A stretch of 64,000 nt of DNA from Pedobacter hiemivivus (GCF_004331685.1 NZ_SJSM01000002.1:186001-250000); one strand, 5' to 3'. Positions 9,791 to 19,259 are shown, counted from the stretch's first letter. Numbers and translations are program-made. The notes: generated by a model from the sequence alone, not told the origin.

Positions 9791-10411
9791 ATGAGTGAGT
9801 TGATTAAACCGATTTCGCATGGCGCTTTTGAGCATTTGCTCAAGGTGTTGGAGACAGTGATGGTACTGAGTTTTAAGTTTAAGCTGGAATTACGAAAGGT
9901 TTTGTACGAAACCAGTTATGAAAAAGATGCCCGTATTTTGAATTTTGGTGGGACTCAGCAGGTGGTTTGGTTTATGTTATCGGGATTGCTCAGGGAGATC
10001 AGGATAAATAAGGTTGCCCTAAAGGAGAAAACAAGCTGGTATTGGCTGCAGGATAGTTTTGTGTATACCGATCCGGGGTATTTTAGTCAGCAACCTTCTT
10101 TAAGGGCTATCCAGGCGGAGGTGGATTGTGTTTTGGTATTGATCAGTTATCAGGATTGGATGAATTTGAAAGCTGCTTTTACTGAAGTAGAGCTGATTAC
10201 TGAGCGGATCAGAGCTGACTATAGTAAAATTCGTATTGAACATATGGAAGATATGAAATTGCTGAGTGTGGATGAGCGTTACCTGGATTTGGAAGCTACG
10301 CTGGACTATTTGTTTCTTAGGACACAACTGAATTATATTGCAGATTTTATGGGGATGGCGCCTGCTACGCTTGGTCGTTTGCGAACGAGGTATTATGATA
10401 GAATGGGTTAA
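9791..10411 (+). CDS. Crp/Fnr-like regulator (cyclic-nucleotide-binding fold)
   Basis: The predicted protein has 206 residues. The start at 9791 ('MSELIKPISHGAF') is preferred over an upstream ATG that would overlap the LuxR gene. A cupin-like cNMP-binding domain spans about residues 20-130 ('RILNFGGTQQVVWFMLSGLLREI'). The C-terminus has a degenerate helix-turn-helix: 'LNYIADFMGMAPATLGRLR'. Bacteroidetes Crp-like proteins of this kind usually lack the residues for cAMP binding, so the effector is unknown. Downstream there are two 14-bp direct repeats in the space before the next gene, candidate operator sites. Confidence 0.82.
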   Translation: MSELIKPISHGAFEHLLKVLETVMVLSFKFKLELRKVLYETSYEKDARILNFGGTQQVVWFMLSGLLREIRINKVALKEKTSWYWLQDSFVYTDPGYFSQQPSLRAIQAEVDCVLVLISYQDWMNLKAAFTEVELITERIRADYSKIRIEHMEDMKLLSVDERYLDLEATLDYLFLRTQLNYIADFMGMAPATLGRLRTRYYDRMG

Positions 10412-10468
10412 GGTGTTGGTTTTCTGTTTTTTAAGTGGTTTTGCTTAGCAGTAATGATTCTTAAATAC

Positions 10469-10504
10469 GATCTGGATCGTGTTTTTTTGTGATCTGGATC
10501 GTGT
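10469..10504. promoter_or_regulatory. Tandem 14-bp operator-like repeats
   Basis: GATCTGGATCGTGT occurs at 10469-10482 and again at 10491-10504, exactly 22 bp apart, or about two helical turns. Each copy contains the palindrome GATC-TG-GATC. They lie 50-85 bp upstream of the MauE-like gene and directly downstream of two regulator genes, which suggests a paired binding site for a dimeric regulator. Confidence 0.55.
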
Positions 10505-10553
10505 CTTTCTGGTCTTTCATTTCGGAATTTAGGCTTAACCAAATGTTACAGAG

Positions 10554-11039
10554 ATGAACACAAAAAGAATTCCACAGGACAATCAGCCTTATGGTTTATT
10601 TAAATTGAGTTTATATTCCCTTTTTAAGGAGGAAAGGAATAAGAAGCTGTTTTTTGACCTGGTTTCCTATTTGTTTGTACTGTTGTTTGTTTATACTGCT
10701 GCCAGCAAGCTTCAGTCCTTAGAGAATTTTCAGTTGGTGCTGATCAAGTACCCGCTGCTGGGGAAATACAATGTTTTGATATCCTATTTGGTGCCAGCAG
10801 TTGAGTTGCTTATTGCGTTTGCACTGATCATTGAAAAGTATAAGAGAACAGGAATGATTGCTGCTTTACTGCTGATGATTTGCTTTACGATATATATCCT
10901 GTATATGTTTATTTCTGGGAGCAACCTACCCTGTAGCTGCGGGGGGCTCGTTTCCAAGCTTAGCTGGTGGCATCATGTGGTTTTTAATTTGCTGATGACA
11001 GGGCTTGCTATATGGTCATTAAGGGTTTATCGGAAATAG
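10554..11039 (+). CDS. MauE/DoxX-like redox-associated membrane protein
   Basis: This 161-residue integral membrane protein has four predicted helices (about 36-52, 74-93, 100-120, 139-157). The family hallmark is a cysteine pair in the loop before the last helix, C127-x-C129 in 'PCSCGG'. MauE-type proteins are thought to pass electrons across the membrane to thioredoxin-like partners; a TlpA-like protein with a CxxC site is encoded nearby at 11.4-13.0 kb. The gene lies between the regulator pair and a small secreted cysteine-containing protein, forming an apparent redox/secreted-peptide cluster. Function is inferred from family and context. Confidence 0.8.
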   Translation: MNTKRIPQDNQPYGLFKLSLYSLFKEERNKKLFFDLVSYLFVLLFVYTAASKLQSLENFQLVLIKYPLLGKYNVLISYLVPAVELLIAFALIIEKYKRTGMIAALLLMICFTIYILYMFISGSNLPCSCGGLVSKLSWWHHVVFNLLMTGLAIWSLRVYRK

Positions 11040-11125
11040 TATATTTCACTTGTCAAATCAGGGTAAATACCACGGCCTGAATAAAGAAATGTGGTAGAAA
11101 AATCAATTACTATAATCTTAAAATT

Positions 11126-11404
11126 ATGAAAAGATTATTTATCGGCCTTGTTGTAGCAGCGACTGCAATGGGCACAAGCGCTTTTACAGAAAAAGCAGAT
11201 GCTAGACTTGTAGATGGATTTATCATTGAAAGAAATCTGGCAGGAGATTATCCTTATATTCTGGGTTCGTTTACCTGCTCGGGTAGTGGTGACCCATGTT
11301 CATTTACAACTGTTGGTGATTATGAGTTACCCGCCAATGGTATCATTCCTGCAGCAGATTTAGATCCTGCTAACCTGACCTGGACAAACAACCAGACATT
11401 TTAA
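11126..11404 (+). CDS. Small secreted two-cysteine protein (DUF6520-like)
   Basis: The predicted product has 92 residues, with an N-terminal signal peptide ('MKRLFIGLVVAATAMGTSAF', cleavage near residues 20-27). The mature part has only two cysteines, Cys51 and Cys58, in 'FTCSGSGDPCSF', and ends 'WTNNQTF'. This shape matches a family of small exported Bacteroidetes proteins annotated as DUF6520, often found next to MauE-like and TlpA-like genes. The cysteine spacing could form a disulfide loop set by the neighbouring redox proteins. No biochemical function is known to me. The gene is followed by a strong symmetric terminator shared with the convergent operon. Confidence 0.72.
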   Translation: MKRLFIGLVVAATAMGTSAFTEKADARLVDGFIIERNLAGDYPYILGSFTCSGSGDPCSFTTVGDYELPANGIIPAADLDPANLTWTNNQTF

Positions 11405-11412
11405 GTAAAAAT

Positions 11413-11441
11413 GGCTGTCTGGTAAATTATTCCAGACAGCC
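11413..11441. terminator. Bidirectional terminator between convergent genes
   Basis: A perfect 10-bp stem (GGCTGTCTGG / CCAGACAGCC) with a 9-nt loop lies between the stop of the small secreted protein and the stop of the convergent TlpA-like gene. T-rich DNA follows on the right strand and A-rich DNA precedes on the left, as expected for use in both directions. Confidence 0.85.
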
Positions 11442-11446
11442 GTTCT

Positions 11447-13009
11447 TTATAACAGCTCTGTTATGGTTTTCTTCAGTAGTTCTTCCTTATATAAATTACT
11501 GGTATTAAAATATTTGATTTTTCCAGTCTGATCCAATAGGATAACCGTCGGAGCACTTACGATATTGTAGCTGGTAAGAAAGGGATGCTTTAAGCCCAAT
11601 CCGTTGGTGTAAAGGTTTACCGCATCTGATGACGTATATCGATTTGTGAGAATACTCTTCTTCCATGTTTCTTGGCTAAGATCGGAACATACCGATAAAA
11701 ATACAACAGAAGGATTATCCTTAAAAAAGACTTTTACTTTTGATAAAGTTTGCTGGTAATAGGCAGCGCAACCACTGCATCCGGTAAACCAAAGATCGAT
11801 GAGTACGATCTTATCTTTGAAATCAGTTGTTTTAACGTGTTTCCCGCCGGTATCTGTTAAAGCGTAAGTACTAAATGAGTTCGCTGATGTACGGTTGCGA
11901 AATGATTTTAGTAGTGCTAAATGATCTGGAATTTTTAAATATTTTTCCGCATCTGCATATAGTGAATCTATATTTTGGGGTGTCTTTTCCGGAGTTGTAA
12001 AACTTAGCATGACTAGCTTTTCGTTAAGCGCCGGATTTGAGGAATAGTTTTTGGCCAGTTTATAGACGTATTCCAAAGAATAGAAACCTGTATCTACAGA
12101 GGATTGTGCCCTGAGTTTTCCAAATCGTCCAGCCAGAAAGGAGGTGTAATTAACGGAAATAGCAAGTGCCTCTGGGCTTATTTCAAAAGTATTGAGATAA
12201 TCGAAAGAACTGGCAAACCTGCTTCTAATCTTTCTTCTCTGTAATTCATCCTGTCTTTGCATTTTACCGTTTTTTACAAACGCATTTATTTTTTCAAAAA
12301 CAGAACCCCTGCTGCTATAGAGCAGGTCAGCTCTGATTACCTGATAACTCAGCGGACTAAGCAGGTATTTATGCCTGTCTAAGAAATCTACTTTCTGCTG
12401 AACTAAGGTTGGTACGGCATCGAAATTGGGAAAAGAAAGAATGTTACCATCCCAATCTTGGGGATAGTTTCCCGTAATGGTAATAGGAATTTGAGGGTCA
12501 GGTTTGAAATTTCCGCTAATAAGCATATTAACCAGATTGTATTTCTGGGCTCCTTTACCATGGTAGTTATAAGAGTTAGATTGTTGTCCAATTGCATTTT
12601 CAGTAAAGCTGATCTCCAGATCAAGACTGTCCCCGGATTCGTATAGCTGATTTTTGAGCATATATACCAGGTGGCCTTTCCGATCGCCCCTGGCAGGTTT
12701 AGAAAGTGTAAAATATCCGCAGGATGTTTCCGTCGGTATTTCAAACCTGAAAAATCCATCAGGGTCAGCTGTGGCTTTGCAACCATGTTCTGCTACCCAG
12801 GGTTCGGTCAAGAAAAGTCCGTTGATGGAAATAATCAGGGTATCAGTAGATATGGCTTCTTTATAGCGGACATTGATATAAATAGCTTTTTTCCTTTCAT
12901 TTTGAAAGGTTTGTATTGCTTTTGCTGATGAGATTGAAACAAAGCAAAGCAGCCCATAGGCTCCAAGCAGAATCAGTTTGCAGGTTATTTGTTTAAGTTT
13001 ATCTTTCAT
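11447..13009 (-). CDS. TlpA-type thioredoxin-fold protein with CSGC site
   Basis: This 520-residue exported protein has a signal peptide ending near residue 31 ('SSAKA'). A long N-terminal region of unknown fold comes first, and a thioredoxin-like domain occupies the last 150 residues. The active site is C411-S-G-C414 within 'DLWFTGCSGCAAYY', and the cis-proline motif is 'SAPTVILLD'. CSGC is unusual compared with CGPC in the first operon and may shift redox potential. The gene overlaps the 3' end of susD by 11 bp, so it is translationally coupled as the third gene of the minus-strand susC-susD-tlpA operon. Confidence 0.88.
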   Translation of the reverse strand: MKDKLKQITCKLILLGAYGLLCFVSISSAKAIQTFQNERKKAIYINVRYKEAISTDTLIISINGLFLTEPWVAEHGCKATADPDGFFRFEIPTETSCGYFTLSKPARGDRKGHLVYMLKNQLYESGDSLDLEISFTENAIGQQSNSYNYHGKGAQKYNLVNMLISGNFKPDPQIPITITGNYPQDWDGNILSFPNFDAVPTLVQQKVDFLDRHKYLLSPLSYQVIRADLLYSSRGSVFEKINAFVKNGKMQRQDELQRRKIRSRFASSFDYLNTFEISPEALAISVNYTSFLAGRFGKLRAQSSVDTGFYSLEYVYKLAKNYSSNPALNEKLVMLSFTTPEKTPQNIDSLYADAEKYLKIPDHLALLKSFRNRTSANSFSTYALTDTGGKHVKTTDFKDKIVLIDLWFTGCSGCAAYYQQTLSKVKVFFKDNPSVVFLSVCSDLSQETWKKSILTNRYTSSDAVNLYTNGLGLKHPFLTSYNIVSAPTVILLDQTGKIKYFNTSNLYKEELLKKTITELL

Positions 13010-14396
13010 TTTGCAGAATTCCGGTTAGTTCGATTTCATTTTGTGGGATGGACAATACATAGCGTTTGTCATTTGGAGCTAAAGTGTAGGTTACTCCATT
13101 GATGGTTCGGCTGAGAGTGGTCTGGAATCGGGTTTCTTTGTTCAGCCTTTTAAGGTCTTCCCATCTGATATTTCCCGTAAAAGGGAGTTCCTTTCTTCGT
13201 TCCTGCAGAATCAAGGCCAATGCCTGTTCTGAATCTGAAGCGCTGAGTTCAGAAAATTCTCCAGTTACATAACGGTTAATCAGCAGCTTGTTGAGGTCAG
13301 CCATTGCTGCTTCGGTCTTTTCTTGCCTTGCGTTACACTCCGCACGGATTAAGTAGATTTCATTGGTTGCCAGTCCACAGAAGTTTTGCTCTTTACCCGT
13401 GTAAGCACCTCTGAATTTTACTGTTGATGCGTCTGTTGCAACAAAAAGTAAAGTTTTGCGAAGGTCTTTTTCTGCGTAAGATTGGTAAAGTTCAACTGAA
13501 ACTTGGCCTCTGGAAGAGGTAAAAGGCATGAGTTCTGCAAACATACTGCCTTGGGCATAGAAGAGTACTTCAGGATTGTTTTTTGCGAAAAAGGGGAAGC
13601 GGTAGGTGGAAGATGGAACTACAAGACTGCTATTGTAATCTAATAATTGAGGTCTGGTAGATAGACACTTATCTGCAAATGTTGATGCGTTTTGGTAATC
13701 TCCCATATTCAGATATGCTTTGGCAAGCAGCGCATAGGCTGCGGCTTTTACAGGTCTTTGTAGATAAGGCTGATGATCTGAGAGTAAATTACTTGCTTCA
13801 AGGGCATCATTGATGATCTGCTGATAGGTAGCCAGGAGGCTGGATCGCTGGACAACTAGGTTTACGTCTGCATGATTTCTAAGTGGTAGACCTAAATCAG
13901 AACCCATCGTAGTGTGGTATGCTGAGCAAAATAATTGTGCCAGTTCATAGTAAATCATGGCCCTGTGAAATAGGGCTTGTCCCTTTACATTGCTGTAATC
14001 ATTTTCGGTACTGGCGATCTTTTGAATTCCGTCCAGAACGATGTTAGCCTGTCCGATGATCTTGTAATAATTGTTCCAGTGATAGGATACTCCGGTAACC
14101 CAGAGGTCTTTGTCCCAGTTATAGAGGTTTCTGGTGTCCTGTCCTGCTGCGTTGAAGGCAGTTTGATTTAAAAGTAGGTTATCGCTACCGATCAGTCCGG
14201 CATTGGAGTAGGCATCATTCATGACTGCACTATTATCCAATATGGCCTGGTAGTCACTCAATGTTTCAGGAACCACTGAGCCTTTATTGGATTTTACATC
14301 GAGCCATTCATTTTGTTTATCGCAACTGAGTATACTCATGCTGACCATTATTAGGATGATCAACACGTAGTGTGAATTAATTTTGTACTTGTTCAT
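12999..14396 (-). CDS. SusD/RagB-family lipoprotein
   Basis: The 465-residue outer-membrane lipoprotein pairs with the SusC encoded 4 bp upstream. The signal peptide ends in a lipobox with Cys25 ('SILSC'), then 'EWLDVKSNKG', the usual SusD mature start. The C-terminal signature reads 'LQERRKELPFTGNIRWEDLKRL', a clear SusD pattern. It is a substrate-binding partner for uptake; the substrate is not predictable. Base composition is less AT-rich than the first SusCD unit, which suggests a different history. Confidence 0.94.
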   Translation of the reverse strand: MNKYKINSHYVLIILIMVSMSILSCDKQNEWLDVKSNKGSVVPETLSDYQAILDNSAVMNDAYSNAGLIGSDNLLLNQTAFNAAGQDTRNLYNWDKDLWVTGVSYHWNNYYKIIGQANIVLDGIQKIASTENDYSNVKGQALFHRAMIYYELAQLFCSAYHTTMGSDLGLPLRNHADVNLVVQRSSLLATYQQIINDALEASNLLSDHQPYLQRPVKAAAYALLAKAYLNMGDYQNASTFADKCLSTRPQLLDYNSSLVVPSSTYRFPFFAKNNPEVLFYAQGSMFAELMPFTSSRGQVSVELYQSYAEKDLRKTLLFVATDASTVKFRGAYTGKEQNFCGLATNEIYLIRAECNARQEKTEAAMADLNKLLINRYVTGEFSELSASDSEQALALILQERRKELPFTGNIRWEDLKRLNKETRFQTTLSRTINGVTYTLAPNDKRYVLSIPQNEIELTGILQNER

Positions 14397-14400
14397 GACA

Positions 14401-17400
14401 TTAAAAATTAGCGGTTATACCAAAAGAAATTGAAAAAGGAAGTGGGTAAGTAATTGACCCACTGCTTACCTCTGAGGGATCGATTCCGAGTTTGTTCCTT
14501 CGCCAGATGATCCCTATGTTGTTGGCGTAGGTAAATAAATTGAGGTTACTGATGTTTAAGGACTTGAGCTTAATCAATGGGAATTCATAACCGAATCTGA
14601 TATCCTGAAGCCGGATGTGATCTCCGGATGCTACAGTGGCTTCTGAAATTCGGTAAAAAGTATTCCTGTTACTGTTTGCAGGGTATACCAATGAAGGGAT
14701 GCTGGTCATGTTTTCATCGCCGGGCTTTTGCCATCTTAGATTATAATCCGAATGCTGGTCTTTGTTGATGATGTCTGTATAGTTTAAACTGGTAGATGTT
14801 CTTCTGAACACATATCCAAGTCGGTAACTGATGTTTACAGATAGATTAAATCCCTTATAAGAAAGGTCGTTGCGCAATGCTCCGTACACCGTAGGAATCC
14901 TTGAACCGTTGTAGACCAGACTGTCAGGGTTGAAATTGTTCCTTATGGCAGCGTAGTCTTCACTGATTTGTCCTTTCAGATACCCTCTGGGATTACCGTT
15001 TACAGGGTTTAGACCAGCCCATTTATAACTAAAGAGTGCATTTAACGGTTTGCCGACTGCAAATCCCGGACTTAAAATTGATGAGGCAGTTCGGGGAACA
15101 TCATATTTGACAATTTTATCCTTTATAGCGCTGAACAATATGCTGGTACTCCATTTGAATTTACCGCTGAGGTTTTGGCTTTGCAGGCTGATGTCGATCC
15201 CTTTTGTTAATGTACTGGCTGTATTTGCCTGGTAGGTTGTAAAGCCGGTTTGTGGTGCCAGGGGGCTGGGTTGGATTAGGTTTTTTCCGTTTTTCTGATA
15301 GAATTCGATGGTTCCTTTAAGGATGTCATTTTTGATTGAAAAATCCATAGCCAGATTGATGTTTCTGATGCTTTCCCACTGAAGCTGTGGGTTGGGTGCG
15401 GTGATCACCGAAATGTAGGAGGCTCCTGTACTGGAATCTACATTATAGCTTCCGGTCAGGTAGGCTGATCCGTTTAAACTGGTATTACCCTGATAACCGT
15501 AGGTAGCTCTGATTCTTAATTCGGAAAGCCAGTTGAGTTTGTAAAATGGTTCCTTGCTTAGGTTCCAGCCCAATCCGGCAGACCAAAGTGGCGTGAATTT
15601 GTCATTTGCATCGGCACCAAATAGGTTGGCTCCATCTTTACGGGCGCTTAGGTTAAGTGTATATTTGTGGTCATAGCTGTAGCCGCCAATCGCGTAGTAA
15701 GAAATATTCCTGTTTAAATTACCAGAAATGATACCGCTTGGTGCTGGAATGAAGGCTGAGCCGGAGGGGTTAGTGGGATAGGATGTGCCATAATTGAGGT
15801 TTGCTGTTGAGGTACCGAACTGGTCATTGTAACCATATGATGTTCTGCTGAATCCTTCGTTTTTTAGTTCAAGGAATTCAATGCCACTTAAGGCGCTGAG
15901 TTCGTGTTTGCCAAATGATTGTTCGTAATTCAGCTGGCCTCTTAAATTGTTTTGGCGCCAGTTTCCATTGTATAAATCCAGTATGCCTCCTTTTGGGAAA
16001 TTATAGGTAAATACTCCTGTAGCAGGGTTAACTGTACTGAATCTGTTGATCAGGTTGCGTGCATAATAGGTATCTACGCGCTGATGGTTTCTTTCCGTGA
16101 TGAGCTGCCTTTCATTCTGGTAATTGACCTGGAGGCTCAATTGCGGAATGAGCTGATATTTAGCAGAGAACCTGAGTAGTAAATCGGTAATATTGGTTTG
16201 GTCATCGCCCAGATTGATTTCGTCAAGGGGTCTGTAATTCCAGTCCAGAAATCCTTTTTCTTTTGTGCTTTCCAGGTAGCTTGCCCGCCTGGCCTGAAGC
16301 AGGGGCATTGCATTTCCAGTTTCATCGGCCAGTTCTGCATAGGGGAAAATACTGCTGTAAGGAGTTCCCGTAAGGTTATAATAACCAAATGCGAATTTAT
16401 TGTTTTGTGAGGTGGTATTCTGGCTGTAGTTAATCCCTGCTGTAATTTCCAGATTTTTTAGGGGTTTGTAGGTATTAAGCGAATTGATGGAAGTTCTTTG
16501 ATAGCCGTTTCTGACTAAATTGTTGCGGTTGTCATCACGTCCCACGGATAAGCTGTAGGTCATATTGCTGGTGCCACCTCTTAGGCTTAGGGCATATTGC
16601 TGATTGATCGCTTTTTGATAAACGTATTTGCTGAAATCGTTACGGACATCATGAAGTTTTAAGGCATCCAGCTGACTTTCTATTGCTGCGCGTTGCACCT
16701 CGCTGCTTGCCTGATCGTAACGTTTCATGAGTTCTACCACAGGTGAAACGGTAGGGAATGAGGTTAGGTCATTCAGTTGTGCGTTAAAGTAGCTTTTGTC
16801 GTACAAATATTTTTCAACTTCTATATAGCTTTTGGAGTCGAGAAAATTACGAGAATAAAACAGGTCTGGCTTATGGATGATGGTGGCGTTACTGCTAAGG
16901 TTGATACTCATTTTCTGGTTTAATTTTCCTTTTTTTGTGGTGATCACAATTACGCCGTTTGCTGATCTTGCTCCCCAAATGGATGCTGCTGAAGCATCTT
17001 TTAAGATGGTGATGTTTTCTATGTCATTGGGGTTGATGTTTTTAATCTCTCCTTCATAAGGGAAATTGTCCAATATGATCAGTGGTTGCTTGGATGCGCT
17101 GAAGGTGCTTTGTCCCCGGACTGTTATGCCCAGACTTTTATTATTTGGAGTTCGGGGTATGGTGCTCTGTTCTGGATCACGGTTTTCAAAATAAACGCCT
17201 TCTGCAACATCTTTTATACGGTCAAGGATATTGGTGGAAGTGCTTCGGTTTAACAGTTTGTTGTCTAGCTGTACAAAGCTTCCGGTTGTCTTTTCTCTGG
17301 ATAAGGTTTGATAGCCGGTACTGAGTATTTCAACTTCTTTTAGTTCACTTTGGCCTTCTGTCAGGGTGACGATAAAAGGGCCTGTTTTTCCTGGGTTGAA

Positions 17401-17658
17401 TGGAATCTCTATGAATTTATAACCTAGGTAGCTGATTTGTAAAGTACCTGTTTGGTTTGTGGAGACGATATTGAATTCACCTTTTGTATTCGTTAGGGCA
17501 GTAACCTTTTCGTCTTTGATTTTGATGGTACTCCCCGGAATGGGGATGCCTTTTCGATCGGTTATTTTGCCGTTTAGGATTATTTGTTGTTGCTGTGCTT
17601 TTGCATTGTAAAAAAGGCAAAGCGTGGCCATTACGATGGTTAGTATCGATTTTTTCAT
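14401..17658 (-). CDS. SusC/RagA TonB-linked outer-membrane protein
   Basis: The protein has 1085 residues, with a signal peptide ending 'YNAKAQQQ', a carboxypeptidase D regulatory-like domain (about 26-105, 'ITDRKGIPIPGSTIKI'), and the plug domain with the SusC signature 'ENITILKDASAASIWGARSANG'. A beta-barrel ends in 'FGITANF'. It lacks the STN domain found in the first SusC (1.5-5.1 kb), so FecR-type control is not expected; the nearby LuxR and Crp-like regulators are alternative controllers. It is the first gene of the minus-strand susC-susD-tlpA operon, with 600 bp of non-coding DNA upstream. Confidence 0.95.
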   Translation of the reverse strand: MKKSILTIVMATLCLFYNAKAQQQQIILNGKITDRKGIPIPGSTIKIKDEKVTALTNTKGEFNIVSTNQTGTLQISYLGYKFIEIPFNPGKTGPFIVTLTEGQSELKEVEILSTGYQTLSREKTTGSFVQLDNKLLNRSTSTNILDRIKDVAEGVYFENRDPEQSTIPRTPNNKSLGITVRGQSTFSASKQPLIILDNFPYEGEIKNINPNDIENITILKDASAASIWGARSANGVIVITTKKGKLNQKMSINLSSNATIIHKPDLFYSRNFLDSKSYIEVEKYLYDKSYFNAQLNDLTSFPTVSPVVELMKRYDQASSEVQRAAIESQLDALKLHDVRNDFSKYVYQKAINQQYALSLRGGTSNMTYSLSVGRDDNRNNLVRNGYQRTSINSLNTYKPLKNLEITAGINYSQNTTSQNNKFAFGYYNLTGTPYSSIFPYAELADETGNAMPLLQARRASYLESTKEKGFLDWNYRPLDEINLGDDQTNITDLLLRFSAKYQLIPQLSLQVNYQNERQLITERNHQRVDTYYARNLINRFSTVNPATGVFTYNFPKGGILDLYNGNWRQNNLRGQLNYEQSFGKHELSALSGIEFLELKNEGFSRTSYGYNDQFGTSTANLNYGTSYPTNPSGSAFIPAPSGIISGNLNRNISYYAIGGYSYDHKYTLNLSARKDGANLFGADANDKFTPLWSAGLGWNLSKEPFYKLNWLSELRIRATYGYQGNTSLNGSAYLTGSYNVDSSTGASYISVITAPNPQLQWESIRNINLAMDFSIKNDILKGTIEFYQKNGKNLIQPSPLAPQTGFTTYQANTASTLTKGIDISLQSQNLSGKFKWSTSILFSAIKDKIVKYDVPRTASSILSPGFAVGKPLNALFSYKWAGLNPVNGNPRGYLKGQISEDYAAIRNNFNPDSLVYNGSRIPTVYGALRNDLSYKGFNLSVNISYRLGYVFRRTSTSLNYTDIINKDQHSDYNLRWQKPGDENMTSIPSLVYPANSNRNTFYRISEATVASGDHIRLQDIRFGYEFPLIKLKSLNISNLNLFTYANNIGIIWRRNKLGIDPSEVSSGSITYPLPFSISFGITANF

Positions 17659-18317
17659 TTAGTTTTTATGAATGGTTTGTAGTTAGTTTTTTCGAGAGGG
17701 ATGTATGACAAAGCGAGGTAGAGCAGTCGGCTCCCTAATGCTTATGAACTGCCTGCTTTGATAAGATGGCCATCAATCTGGCCCTTTTATTATGTTCTTA
17801 AATAAATTTTTCAGGAATAGATCAAGGTTAGAAGTCATAGTTTTACCTACCCCTAAATAAGACCTATTAAATGGTAAAAATCTTTTGTAGTTTCTATTTG
17901 AAAGATTAAATATGGAAAGGTTCGGTATCATGTTCTATGTTTGAATTGATGCCGAAAGATTTGAAATTCAGAAAAATAAGAAAGGGCCGCCTTAATGCTT
18001 ATTCTGAGACGAAGGCGTAGGACCGCCACCGCTTTTCAGCGGCTGAACACAGATAAGCAGGCGACCCAAATCCTTATGTTACGCAAAGATAACATAGGAA
18101 ATGAGTTTTAACCTACCTCTTGTGTTCAAACGTCCTACTTTTCGTCACAAGTTCTTTCGGTAAATAACTCATTCCAGTTAACTGGATGATATTTTTATAT
18201 ATGTCTTTTTACAATAGTTATAATTAAATGCTTGATATAAGCTAAGATAATGAAAATATTTTAAATCCACAAGTGGAGTTGATGCAGGTTTATTATTTAT
18301 GTCAATTGCCAATCAAA
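17659..18317. other. Non-coding stretch upstream of susC with a structured element
   Basis: No open frame of note is present. The stretch must contain the minus-strand susC promoter and the plus-strand promoter of the XRE regulator. Its main content is the nested-helix element at 17984-18067 listed separately. Confidence 0.6.
17984..18067. ncRNA. Candidate structured RNA with four nested helices
   Basis: An outer helix pairs 17984-17992 (GGGCCGCCT) with 18059-18067 (AGGCGACCC); it is 9 bp including one wobble when read from the minus strand. Directly inside, 17997-18006 pairs with 18050-18058 (GCTTATTCTG / CAGATAAGC, one bulge). The interior holds two small hairpins, GGCG/CGCC at 18014-18027 and CCGC/GCGG at 18029-18042. 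On the minus strand it would lie about 330 nt upstream of susC, as a leader or separate small RNA. The strand is undecided because both fold. I do not recognise a known family. Confidence 0.45.
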
Positions 18318-18701
18318 ATGGTAAGCAAAACAGAAGAAATTATTTATGTTGAGATATCCGAGATGGATTATCTTTTAATTTGTTTTGTACGAGCCCTTCG
18401 TATACAGAAAGGGGTAACTCAATTGCAATTGTCTCAAAGGATGAAATTGGCCGATGGTTTCGTCTCTAAAGTTGAGACATTCGTAGAAAGGGCTAAGTAC
18501 AGTATTCGGCATTTGCCTCTTTTAGCGATAGCGCTTGAGTGTGATATTAAAGATGTTCTTCCTAAGCAGACTCCTAAATACGACCAGATTAGATTGACTT
18601 TGAGAAGAACAAACAAGACTAATAAGGATGGATCTACTTCCACAAAGAAAATGACTGAAGTTGTTAGTATTGAACCAATAGACAAAAAGGTAATTAAATA
18701 G
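18318..18701 (+). CDS. XRE-family helix-turn-helix regulator
   Basis: About 127 residues run from the ATG at 18318; upstream starts (ATG 18282, GTG 18273) are possible and give up to 142 residues. The helix-turn-helix is visible as 'VRALRIQKGVTQLQLSQRM' followed by 'FVSKVETF' and 'LPLLAIALECDIKDVLP', the usual XRE layout. The C-terminal tail is lysine- and threonine-rich. It stands alone between the SusCD operon and two small membrane-protein genes. It could be a regulator of the mobile element, but no operator was identified. Confidence 0.75.
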   Translation: MVSKTEEIIYVEISEMDYLLICFVRALRIQKGVTQLQLSQRMKLADGFVSKVETFVERAKYSIRHLPLLAIALECDIKDVLPKQTPKYDQIRLTLRRTNKTNKDGSTSTKKMTEVVSIEPIDKKVIK

Positions 18702-18827
18702 GTAACTTTTTTTGAAGTGATTTCCTTTTAACTGGTTTACTTTCAAATAGTGAGTAAATTAAGGTCTGTAATTTCCTGATTCGATTTAAATGGATAACAA
18801 AAAGAGGAATCAATTTTATATTTTAAA

Positions 18828-19259
18828 GTGAATAAAATAGTAAGAAGGATCATAAATCAATTAACAGATAAGCCAAGAGTGCTTTTCTTAATTGATGGAT
18901 TAGGTGCGTTACTAACTGCGTTTTTCTTATTTGTAGTATTACGGAATTTCAATGATTACGTTGGAATGCCAATATGGATATTGAACTCTCTTTCCTTAAT
19001 AGCGGTTTGCTTTTGCGTTTATTCAGCAGCCTGTTTTTTCTTCTTAAAGCAACATTGGACCCCTTTTATAATCGGAATTGGCATGGCTAATTTACTTTAT
19101 TGTGTTTTGACTTTTGGAATTTTAATTATACACTTTCCTATAATTAGCATTGCAGGGATAGCTTATTTCTTGGTAGAAATTGTATTGATTTGCGGACTTG
19201 TTTACATTGAATTGAAGGTTGCGAAGACAATCCGGAAAAAGAAAATGGAACTTTGTTGA
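18828..19259 (+). CDS. Small four-helix membrane protein, unknown
   Basis: The GTG start at 18828 gives a 143-residue protein with four hydrophobic helices (about 19-40, 50-72, 79-100, 106-128) and a basic C-terminus. I do not recognise a family. A second small membrane protein of similar size and topology follows 45 bp later, so the two may be distant relatives or partners. Confidence 0.6.
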   Translation: MNKIVRRIINQLTDKPRVLFLIDGLGALLTAFFLFVVLRNFNDYVGMPIWILNSLSLIAVCFCVYSAACFFFLKQHWTPFIIGIGMANLLYCVLTFGILIIHFPIISIAGIAYFLVEIVLICGLVYIELKVAKTIRKKKMELC

